Shown one piece after another: positions 7,672-14,873 of a stretch of DNA of 15,484 nt. The translations under genes were made by a program, and so were the position numbers. Source of the DNA: Stramenopiles sp. TOSAG23-2 (Eukaryota > Sar); the NCBI GenBank assembly GCA_900128395.1, contig LT649706.1, positions 1 through 15,484 on the forward strand, read 5' to 3'. The number at the start of each line of letters is the position of its first letter. The first letter of the stretch is position 1. A model generated the notes under the pieces. That model saw nothing but the letters and a program-made list of their open reading frames with translations. It was not told the origin of the DNA and searched no databases.

Positions 7672-8854
7672 ATGATAGCAATTCGTCGTCTATCTATTTT
7701 CGATTCGATATATCTCTATCTATCCACATCTTTACTATCAACAACTAAGAATCATATTCAACATATTTATAATGCATTATCACCATCCAAAGTAAAAGGT
7801 GGTGGTGATGATGTGAATCATAATAATCAACTCGTTTTACAACGAAAACAGTCCGCAGCTTATACAGTAGAAAATAGTTATTTAGCAACGACGGTAGATA
7901 ATGAAGACCATACCTTTAATGGCATTATGTTTAATATTTGCATTGACAGTGCGTTTCCAATACGATATATTGAATTACATGCTTTTTCTGCTCGAGGAAG
8001 GCTTGGTCCAATTACTATTTGGGTGACAAAAGAAAACCAAGATTTCCGCGCAGTGTTGGAGGACCAAGAGTCATGGGAGCGTGTTTATCAACATAATCAT
8101 ACACCATCAACAAGAAAATTTGTTGAATTTTTCCTGGATTCCCCAATAAGATTAGAGCCAAATGAGACACGAGGTGTTTACATTCATAGTGCTTTACCAA
8201 ATGACCGAGGAATTGTATATGATAATTCAAGAATGTGGAGTGGTAACAATCCAAGAGTTAAGGACGACTTTATTCAAGTTAGTTCGGCTTATGCTCACAC
8301 ATCTTATGATCCATTTAGCCGTACGTTTTGATTTACTTCATAGAAGCAACGATATTTCATCGATACCTATATATATATATATACATATAAACATACTAAC
8401 ACAATTCATTTATATTTATTACTCATATGACAATAATTTAGCATACGGAATGTGGGGAAATAGCTGGAGGCAGCGTCGAGAATTTGTAGGCACTGTACGT
8501 TATGGTGTGAAATACATGTTATGGAATCCTGAAACTCATACACGGATGCCAAATACACACCAAGAAGTTGTGATGACATTATTATTATGTTCAAGGCGAC
8601 AGACTTGTATATTATCAATATTGCCACTGGATTGTGTTTTATATATCTTGAATATGTTGGCTCCATGGGATTATTCTTTTAATGAATCTATTAAAGGACG
8701 TAAAAGATTAAAAAATCGAAATGGAAACAATAATTCATCATATGGTGGACGGATTAAAAATTTATTTAAACGATTAACAAATTGGTATTATGGTGGTGAA
8801 GAAGACGATGATAAGAAGAGCAGGAATGATAGTAACAAAAGTAAAAAGAAGTAA
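7672..8854 (+). CDS. Two-exon ochrophyte-type protein: jelly-roll-like domain plus LP..IL block
   Basis: The join of 7672-8320 and 8442-8854 gives an uninterrupted 353-aa protein. The split codon c|ca encodes P217 and joins D-P-F-S to P-Y-G-M-W-G. Residues about 60-205 look like a beta-sandwich. A conserved-looking block follows (218-292): W..RREFVG, Y.V.Y.LWNP at 237-246, and LPLDCVLYILNML at 277-289, which resembles the start of an F-box. The tail is hydrophilic and basic, ending in lysines. I remember related proteins in diatoms and other ochrophytes, annotated as hypothetical. Function is unknown; a substrate receptor in a ubiquitin-ligase complex is speculation from the LP..IL block. Residues 1-25 (hydrophobic, with Arg at 5-6) could be a targeting peptide or an artefact of choosing the first ATG. 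The next in-frame Met (about residue 86) would cut into the domain. Intron retention would give a 219-aa truncated product. Confidence 0.8.
8321..8441 (+). other. Spliceosomal intron (121 nt) with TACTAAC branch site
   Basis: The donor GTACGT starts at 8321 and the acceptor TTTAG ends at 8441. A perfect TACTAAC branch-site word lies at 8394-8400, about 41 nt from the acceptor. The middle has a TA repeat. Removal restores one reading frame across two halves that look like one protein family. Unspliced RNA meets a TGA at 8329-8331. The length is not a multiple of three (121), so retention also shifts the frame. Confidence 0.85.
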
Positions 8855-9176
8855 AAAAAATATACACATCGCATATATCATTATATATTAATTTTAACTT
8901 AAAAAAATAAGAGAATTTTTTATATAAATATATAAAATGTTCTCTTACTATATATATATTGGTTTAAAATCTAAGTGTTCTCTTACTCATATATTATATT
9001 AAATTTTCTTTTACTCCAGTTCATTAACATATCAAATCAAAAATGATTTATATATATATATATGTAATTATTTTGTGATATGATATACACAAACCCAATC
9101 TATTTACATCTCGCTAGATTGGTATGAACGTTCGTATTTTCTTTTCTGAGAGTACTAGTGTGAGAAAAAAGCAAAA
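8855..9176. other. Intergenic region between two plus-strand genes
   Basis: It contains the 3' flank of the two-exon gene and the 5' flank of the acyl-CoA dehydrogenase. No gene is seen. TGTTCTCTTACT occurs twice as a direct repeat (8939-8950 and 8976-8987), each followed by TA-rich sequence, and a TA microsatellite lies at about 9049-9062. Just before the dehydrogenase start there is an in-frame TAG (9156-9158), so the coding frame cannot extend upstream without an intron. Confidence 0.5.
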
Positions 9177-10244
9177 ATGGCAACTGAAGCGAATAATAAA
9201 TCTGAGTTTCGAAATTTGAGAAAACAAGTTGCTAAACGTAGTTCTGAGCTTGGATTTTTTAAAATGACACAACCAAAATCGATTGGGGGACAACCAGCGA
9301 CTCAACTAGAAATTATTGCATTTCAAGAAGCATTATCTACTGCTAATGTTCCAATGCTATCATCTTCCGTCTTTGGACCTGGTGCAGGAATGTTAGGAAG
9401 AGCAACCGGTGAGTTAAGGGAAAGGTATTTAATGGGTGTACTTCGTGGTGAATTGCGTGGAAGTTTTGGTTTCACCGAACCGCCAGATGTAGTTGAACGC
9501 ACAGTGGCAGTTGAGGATGGAGATGATTTAGTGATTACAGGACAAAAGTCATATGTAACAGGTGGTGATACCGCAGATTTTGTATCTGCATTTTGTAACT
9601 TACGTTCACCAAATGGTGAGAAACAAGGCAATGCAATGGTTGTTATCGATATTGATTCTCCAGGGGTTACCATCGAGCGTGTTTTTAGCTCTATGGATGA
9701 TAACATGAAACATGCATATTTAAGTTTTAATAATGTGCGTGTACCAAAGTGGAGAATTCTTGGTGGTAAAAGTGGTGGAAATAGTGGTATGAAAAATGCT
9801 ATGAGACAAATTGGAAACGTTCGTTTATCTCTTAGTGCGCAAGCTGTTGGGACTGCCAAATGTGCGTTAGATTATACAAGAACTACATTAAATGCACCAC
9901 ATCGTAGTGGTTCGCCGTTGTCAACAAGGGAAGGTGTCAGGATAAGATATGCAGAATTATATGCTGAATATTATGCAGCAAGAAGTATGCTTTATCATAC
10001 AGCACAATTAGCACAGCAAGGGGAAGATATTAATTCTAAGCTGAAAGCAACTAAAATTTTTTGTACAGAAATGGCTAATAAAGTTGTGGATGGATGCTTA
10101 CAATTAAGTGGCGGTATGGCAGTGACAGTAGGACATCCATTGGAAGCATTGTATCGACAAGTTCGTGTATGGAAATTTACAGAAGGTGCAAGCGATTTGT
10201 TACGTATACAGTTAGCAGAAGATGTTTTGTCATCAAAGTTGTGA
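9177..10244 (+). CDS. Acyl-CoA dehydrogenase family protein, short N-terminus
   Basis: The 355-aa protein matches the acyl-CoA dehydrogenase fold: part of the N-terminal helical domain (about 1-95), a middle beta domain beginning at G-F-T-E-P (98-102) and including GQKSYVTGG (122-130), and a C-terminal helical domain (about 200-355). In that last domain FTEGAS (334-339) places E336 where medium-chain dehydrogenase has its catalytic Glu376. Family enzymes oxidise acyl-CoA to trans-2-enoyl-CoA using FAD. Two oddities are seen. The usual TEPxAGSD flavin loop is shortened here to T-E-P-P-D-V-V. The protein also starts 30-50 residues later than typical members and shows no mitochondrial or peroxisomal targeting signal (the end is SSKL, only loosely like a PTS1). 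The start is the first ATG after an in-frame stop and has a good context (GCAAAAATGG). An unseen upstream exon remains possible. The substrate cannot be assigned. Confidence 0.9.
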   Translation: MATEANNKSEFRNLRKQVAKRSSELGFFKMTQPKSIGGQPATQLEIIAFQEALSTANVPMLSSSVFGPGAGMLGRATGELRERYLMGVLRGELRGSFGFTEPPDVVERTVAVEDGDDLVITGQKSYVTGGDTADFVSAFCNLRSPNGEKQGNAMVVIDIDSPGVTIERVFSSMDDNMKHAYLSFNNVRVPKWRILGGKSGGNSGMKNAMRQIGNVRLSLSAQAVGTAKCALDYTRTTLNAPHRSGSPLSTREGVRIRYAELYAEYYAARSMLYHTAQLAQQGEDINSKLKATKIFCTEMANKVVDGCLQLSGGMAVTVGHPLEALYRQVRVWKFTEGASDLLRIQLAEDVLSSKL

Positions 10245-10741
10245 GAGTGAGAGGTATTTTTGATTTTTTGTTTAAAGTTAATAAAACACTTTTAAAAAAT
10301 TTTTTATAGTATCATAAATAAAAAATAAATTATATAGCGTAAATTGAATAATAATAAATATTTAAATATATAATCAATTTAAAATAATAAATATTATATT
10401 TATTATGACACACATTAAATCTAGAGATGATACTCGTATCAGTATTATACTACGTTTCGTATACGCGAATTTTAATAAAAAAGAGTACGCGTATATGATG
10501 GTGGTTAAAATAATATTAAAAAATACGCTTCGTACGCGTATACTCGTAATATATTTTTTTTTTATTATAAAAAAATATTTCTTTTTTTTACGTCGTAAAA
10601 TTTTTTATACTCTTCTCTCGTTCAATAAAGATAAAATATCTCTCAAAATACGAAGAAGTCGTATATCAATACGCGAAGTTAAAGCCTATGTTATGATATA
10701 TTTTAAAAATTCGCGTGTACGGAGTTCGTATTCGTACTATT
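10245..10741. other. Convergent intergenic region rich in CGTA/TACG inverted repeats
   Basis: The dehydrogenase and the EH-domain gene converge here. An open frame at 10405-10755 exists, but its product is low-complexity, and it overlaps the converging stop codon; I do not accept it as a gene. Several inverted repeats are visible: TATACGCG (10460-10467) with CGCGTATA (10488-10495), 20-nt loop; and ATACGA (10648-10653) with TCGTAT (10659-10664), 5-nt loop. TTCGTACG occurs at 10529-10536. CpG-containing words are concentrated in this otherwise AT-only DNA. Confidence 0.6.
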
Positions 10742-13700
10742 TTATGGTGGCGTAGTACTAATAGAATTTACCCAAAGATTAACACATTCACTTATATAAG
10801 TATTGCCTGCATAAATAACCCTTGAATCGTTTTTACGTAATGGCAATAAAGACAAATGACATATTCCCCCCTTTTCATCATCATCATTCTCCATATTCTT
10901 ACTATCAATGTCTCCTTCATCGATATGTTTATATGTTATCATCTTGATTCGAGGAAAATCCATCCCATACTTTTTGACCGTCAATCCAAGCTTTTTCCAC
11001 CCTTTCTTTAATGTTTCCATTTCTATCAATAAATCTTTCCTAGCTTTTTCTTGATAAACAATCCAAAGTTGTAGCGAGCAGCAAACTTTGTACATTGCAA
11101 ATAAACATTTGAAATACTTTACCACTTTCTCCTCCTTTAATACTTCAGCTACTGATATTTGCTTTCGGAAAGATCCTTCTGCGTTGATTTTTTTCGATGC
11201 GTATGTAACTTTATCGACAAATGATTGCGCTTTTATAAATTCCTTCTTACAATGCCTTAAAATAGACATCCAATGGTCTGGATAATTTTCATATCTACCC
11301 ATAGGTTCGTTTATCCCAACGATGACAGTCCGTAACAATGATGCTTTCTTCAATAATAGTAAAACTTTGGGCAGATCACTTGATGCTAATTCAGTTAAAT
11401 CATTGAGGTTTGATTCTAAGGAATAAGGAAATAATTGACAGAAACGTTTATTTAACATTCCATTTTCACCACAAATATCAATAATTTCATTTTTCAAATC
11501 ACTAAATTTAACAATAGTCTCTGTTGGGCGGATATCACGCCATGGATTTGTAGTAGCAAAATCTTCAGCCGCACCTGCTAACGTATCAATATACTTTTTG
11601 CAGCGACTTGCTTCTAGAAAACGTTGTTGCTCAATCAATTCAGGAACAAGTTGTTCCAATGGCCCTTCAAACCGTCCTCGATTTTCCATCGCCGGAAGAA
11701 ATGATAAGTCTGCCTCGGCAAGACCAACAGAAAGAACCCGTTCTACCCTACGCCGATCAACATTAGAATCGATGAGGTTGTTATCACCATTCTGATTATT
11801 TTGCTTGTTTGAGGAAAAGCTGTCGCTTGATACAGGTGTTCCAGATAATGCAAAATCTGCTAAATTACTAAATATGTCATTCTCATTTTTTGGAGATGGA
11901 ACTTTTTCAGTGACGAATGAATCTATCAGCGATGCATTTAAAGCAACGGTATCTTCTGAAGCTTTCTTAACGATACTATCAGTTGCATCATTAAAGTCAC
12001 CAAAATCATCCCCATCACCTCCCTCTGCATCATTGAAATCGCCGAAATCGTCTGCATTATCTTTTTGATCTTTATCATCAAAAACATTATCAACTACTTC
12101 TTCTTTTACCTCTTGTTCATTATTGAACATATCAATCTCCGGTTCCTTTTTCGTTTGTTTCGTCACGTTTAAATTATCAACGACATTCTGAATAGCTGTG
12201 CTTGCTGGCATATCGTTTAAATTTACGTCGTTTCCAGTCGCTTTTTCTTTTGCACTTGTAAAATCGCCAAAATCATCATCAATCTCATCTTCACCATTCT
12301 TGTTTTGTACTCCCCCAACATCAACAGATGTTGTGGACGCCTCAGTAAAATCGCCAAAATCATCCTCATCATTATCTTCCTCTTTAACATTTGTATCAAC
12401 ATTTGAATCCGTGTTGTTAATAGGTGCACTACTGCCACCAATTGACATTTGTAAATTTTTCATATTGACGTTTAAATTCTGTACAGCACTATTTGTGTCT
12501 ATTTGCGTCGGCAATAATGATAATGCAGGTAGTGGAGCATCTTCAACAGCACTGGTCAAACTAGCAAATGGGTCTAGCGCATCATCATCAACCTTATTAT
12601 TATTATTATTATTGTTGTTGTTACCTTCATCCATCAAAACTTCTGGCATACTTATTGCTACATTGTTTTTTTTCATCTCATTAGTATTATTTACATTGAC
12701 CTGAGACTTATCATTATTGACAGCTGGCTCTTCAAATTTATTGTTTGTATCTAATCCATTATTATTAATGTTATCAATATTTGCTATTTCTGGTTTTACG
12801 AATGGTGGTACGCCATCAAATATTGGATCTTTTGGAGACAAATTTAAATTTTTGGTTTCATGCAATATTGTCGGTGATGGTAAATAACCATTTTGAGCTA
12901 ATAATACAAGACGCATTGCAATTTGAAATTCTTTTAATCCTAAGTAATGTTGTTTTAAAGTATCTGATAATTCCCATATTTGTCTTAAATATCCACGATC
13001 TAATTTTGATTTTGTCAAAAATGCAACAGCATTTTTACCAGATAACTGGCCAACCCTTTCAACATCAGCTATATTAAATAAATATTTACTAATTTCAATC
13101 TCATGCTCTGATGGTTCCCAATTTGTATTGCTACTAGTACTGTTGTTATTATTATTACCGTTAATATTCACACCATTTAGATCAATGCTATTATTATTAT
13201 TATTAACTATTGATGGTATCTCAATTGTTTGAGGTGTTGTTACTACATTGGAAATACCTAAACCATTGTTATTAATGTTATCAATATTTGCTATTTCTGG
13301 TTTTACGAATGGTGGTACGCCATCAAATATTGGATCTTTTGGAGACAAATTTAAATCTTTGGTTTCATGCAATATTGTCGGTGATGGTAAATAACCATTT
13401 TGAGCTAATAATACAAGACGCATTGCAATTTGAAATTCTTTTAATCCTAAGTAATGTTGTTTTAAAGTATCTGATAATTCCCATATTTGTCTTAAATATC
13501 CACGATCTAATTTTGATTTTGTCAAAAATGCAACAGCATTTTTACCAGATAACTGGCCAACCCTTTCAACATCAGCTATATTAAATAAATATTTACTAAT
13601 TTCAATCTCATGCTCTGATGGTTCCCAATTTGTATTGCTACCAGTATTCATGGCTGCTTCATTTAAATTATTTTCATTCGAAGTTAAATTAATATCATCT

Positions 13701-13783
13701 ATTTTTGGCGACATTTGCATTTGTAAGTTTTCACTCATTTGATCAGTGCCCCCCATCATTGCATTTTCACTTGTAGTATTCAT
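10742..13783 (-). CDS. Synergin-like EH-domain protein, 3' part: two EH domains, FGDF motifs, synergin C-terminus
   Basis: Read from the ATG at 13783 the frame encodes 1,013 aa. Two EH domains, almost identical to each other, lie at about 54-141 and 223-310; each keeps the IWELSD helix but not a good calcium-binding EF loop. An Asn-rich linker and a DPF motif (404-406) follow. Next is an acidic region with four DFGDF motifs (475-479, 504-508, 579-583, 593-597). The core F-G-D-F fits the known consensus for binding gamma-adaptin ear domains. The last 330 residues end in C-H-L-S-L-L-P-L (975-982) and C-V-N-L-W-V-N (1000-1006), resembling the C-terminus of gamma-synergin from animals and plants. 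I infer an AP-1/clathrin accessory at the trans-Golgi or endosome. It continues from the upstream frame at 13785-14873, probably as one gene through an unresolved intron or a one-base error. Family assignment rests on motifs recalled, not on a search. Confidence 0.78.
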   Translation of the reverse strand: MNTTSENAMMGGTDQMSENLQMQMSPKIDDINLTSNENNLNEAAMNTGSNTNWEPSEHEIEISKYLFNIADVERVGQLSGKNAVAFLTKSKLDRGYLRQIWELSDTLKQHYLGLKEFQIAMRLVLLAQNGYLPSPTILHETKDLNLSPKDPIFDGVPPFVKPEIANIDNINNNGLGISNVVTTPQTIEIPSIVNNNNNSIDLNGVNINGNNNNNSTSSNTNWEPSEHEIEISKYLFNIADVERVGQLSGKNAVAFLTKSKLDRGYLRQIWELSDTLKQHYLGLKEFQIAMRLVLLAQNGYLPSPTILHETKNLNLSPKDPIFDGVPPFVKPEIANIDNINNNGLDTNNKFEEPAVNNDKSQVNVNNTNEMKKNNVAISMPEVLMDEGNNNNNNNNNKVDDDALDPFASLTSAVEDAPLPALSLLPTQIDTNSAVQNLNVNMKNLQMSIGGSSAPINNTDSNVDTNVKEEDNDEDDFGDFTEASTTSVDVGGVQNKNGEDEIDDDFGDFTSAKEKATGNDVNLNDMPASTAIQNVVDNLNVTKQTKKEPEIDMFNNEQEVKEEVVDNVFDDKDQKDNADDFGDFNDAEGGDGDDFGDFNDATDSIVKKASEDTVALNASLIDSFVTEKVPSPKNENDIFSNLADFALSGTPVSSDSFSSNKQNNQNGDNNLIDSNVDRRRVERVLSVGLAEADLSFLPAMENRGRFEGPLEQLVPELIEQQRFLEASRCKKYIDTLAGAAEDFATTNPWRDIRPTETIVKFSDLKNEIIDICGENGMLNKRFCQLFPYSLESNLNDLTELASSDLPKVLLLLKKASLLRTVIVGINEPMGRYENYPDHWMSILRHCKKEFIKAQSFVDKVTYASKKINAEGSFRKQISVAEVLKEEKVVKYFKCLFAMYKVCCSLQLWIVYQEKARKDLLIEMETLKKGWKKLGLTVKKYGMDFPRIKMITYKHIDEGDIDSKNMENDDDEKGGICHLSLLPLRKNDSRVIYAGNTYISECVNLWVNSISTTPP
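12596..12622. repeat. Trinucleotide repeat encoding nine Asn
   Basis: Nine consecutive ATT/GTT triplets on the plus strand encode an Asn run in the linker between EH4 and the DPF motif of the minus-strand gene. Shorter Asn runs occur elsewhere in the same gene and in the gene at 281-4285. Such runs are common in AT-rich genomes and can vary in length between alleles. Confidence 0.85.
12754..13646. repeat. Near-identical direct duplication encoding EH domains 3 and 4
   Basis: Two copies of a 386-bp unit lie at 12754-13139 and 13261-13646, offset by 507 bp with 121 bp between. I count four differences, at 12755/13262, 12761/13268, 12850/13357 and 13135/13642. Only one falls in the 373-bp core and it changes Asp to Asn. 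The unit encodes a whole EH domain plus its flanking linker (from N-T-N-W-E-P to the Asn-Asn-Asn-Gly-Leu linker) and both copies are in frame. The copies lack the silent differences expected of old duplicates, so the event is recent, homogenised by gene conversion, or an assembly artefact. Confidence 0.95.
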
Positions 13784-13784
13784 A

Positions 13785-14873
13785 TTAATAATATGAGTTA
13801 TTCGTATCACTAGTAATATTGTTGTTATCAGATATTATTGATGGAGGTAACAAACCTTCAAATGCGTCACTTATACTGGATTTTCTTTGTAAAGATATAT
13901 TGCTATTCTGAGGAATATTTGGATCTGGTGTTTCTTGAACATTGATATTTATTGATTCAGTACCTATGCTGCTATCCAATGACATCGGATCAGGATTGAT
14001 GCCATTATTATTTTTATTAGTGCTCTCATTAATAGCAATGGAAGGAATATTACCTTGTATTGTATTTAAAGCATTTGGTATTGTACTTGTAGTTTCGACA
14101 GGAATCTCAATTCCGCTACCTGGAAAAACTGAAAGTGGTAAACCTTGAGTCAATTGATTATTATTTAAAGAATTAATTGAAATTTCTGCACCAGAAAATG
14201 CGATTGCAACAAATTGTATAGCTACCGTGAATTCAACAAAATTTAGTGAACCAACCTTGCGTATAGACGAATTATTCCATATTAGTTTCAAAATCGAATT
14301 TTCAAGTTTTGTTTTTCTAAAAAATGCTACCGCATCTTTACCAGGTATTGTATTATTTGAACCATCCTTTACTAAGCTTTGAAATAATAGTGTAGAATAT
14401 TTCAGAAGCAATTTTTTCGGTCGCCAAGTGATATTTCCACTATTAAGAGTATTTTCAATTTCTTCTTTTGATGCGTACATTGGTAGAGAATTGCTATTAT
14501 TTTGGATGGCAAAGTTATTAAGTTCGTTTGGTGGTGTTTGCATAGGTAATTGAGGTATCATTGCAATTTTTTGTGGTTCAATATTTTTAAAAATAGGACT
14601 TGGAAAATTAGATACGCCTTGCAATAATGTGGGTGTTGGAATTTGTCCATTTTGTGCTAATCCAACATATTTCATCGCGATACAAAAACTTTCAAAATTG
14701 AGGGCATGGGCCTTATTTTGATCACTCAGTTCCCATATTGTTCTTAAATATTTTCTATCAATACCAGATTTTTGTAAAAATACAACAGCATCTTTCCCAC
14801 CAAGATTTTGATTTCCATTGTTTCCATTTGCTATGGCAAACAATCGTTGAAAATATGCTTGCTGCGATTCCAT
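13785..14873 (-). CDS. Synergin-like EH-domain protein, 5' part: two divergent EH domains
   Basis: The frame encodes 362 aa from ATG at 14873 to TAA at 13785. EH1 (about 5-84) contains G-K-D-A-V-V-F-L and IWELSD. EH2 (about 154-236) is degenerate: the equivalent helix reads LIWNNSS, and the calcium loop is gone. Linkers are rich in Asn, Pro, Ser and Ile. EH domains bind NPF-type peptides in endocytic and Golgi trafficking proteins. The frame ends in a low-complexity linker (after SDAFEGLLPP at 335-344), not at a domain boundary. Its TAA is followed after one base by the ATG of the next frame, which begins with a similar linker and more EH domains. Most likely these are two exons or two pieces of one gene of about 1,330-1,370 residues. 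Candidate introns include 13851-13770 (82 nt, in frame) and one beginning at GTATAA (13876); none has a TACTAAC branch site, so I do not choose. Confidence 0.75.
   Translation of the reverse strand: MESQQAYFQRLFAIANGNNGNQNLGGKDAVVFLQKSGIDRKYLRTIWELSDQNKAHALNFESFCIAMKYVGLAQNGQIPTPTLLQGVSNFPSPIFKNIEPQKIAMIPQLPMQTPPNELNNFAIQNNSNSLPMYASKEEIENTLNSGNITWRPKKLLLKYSTLLFQSLVKDGSNNTIPGKDAVAFFRKTKLENSILKLIWNNSSIRKVGSLNFVEFTVAIQFVAIAFSGAEISINSLNNNQLTQGLPLSVFPGSGIEIPVETTSTIPNALNTIQGNIPSIAINESTNKNNNGINPDPMSLDSSIGTESININVQETPDPNIPQNSNISLQRKSSISDAFEGLLPPSIISDNNNITSDTNNSYY

Noticed and set aside
9323-9859. Minus-strand open frame of 178 codons
   Set aside because: It lies wholly antisense to the acyl-CoA dehydrogenase and resembles no protein; it is a shadow of that gene's codon pattern.
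10405-10755. Open frame of 116 codons on the plus strand
   Set aside because: The product is low-complexity (Ile, Lys, Arg, Phe, Tyr), starts in AT-rich intergenic DNA and overlaps the stop of the converging EH gene. Its length reflects chance in a region with few stops in that frame.
12198-12704. Plus-strand open frame rich in Ser, Leu and repeated KSPKSS
   Set aside because: It is antisense to the acidic DFGDF-rich region; the repeats are the complement of those motifs and the poly-Leu is the complement of the Asn run.
12754-13646. Repeats as a CRISPR array
   Set aside because: There are only two long copies, both coding and in frame, in a eukaryotic gene.
13784-13810. Extension of the 1,013-aa frame to a GTG at 13810
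   Set aside because: GTG is not a normal start in a eukaryotic nuclear gene; the first ATG is at 13783.
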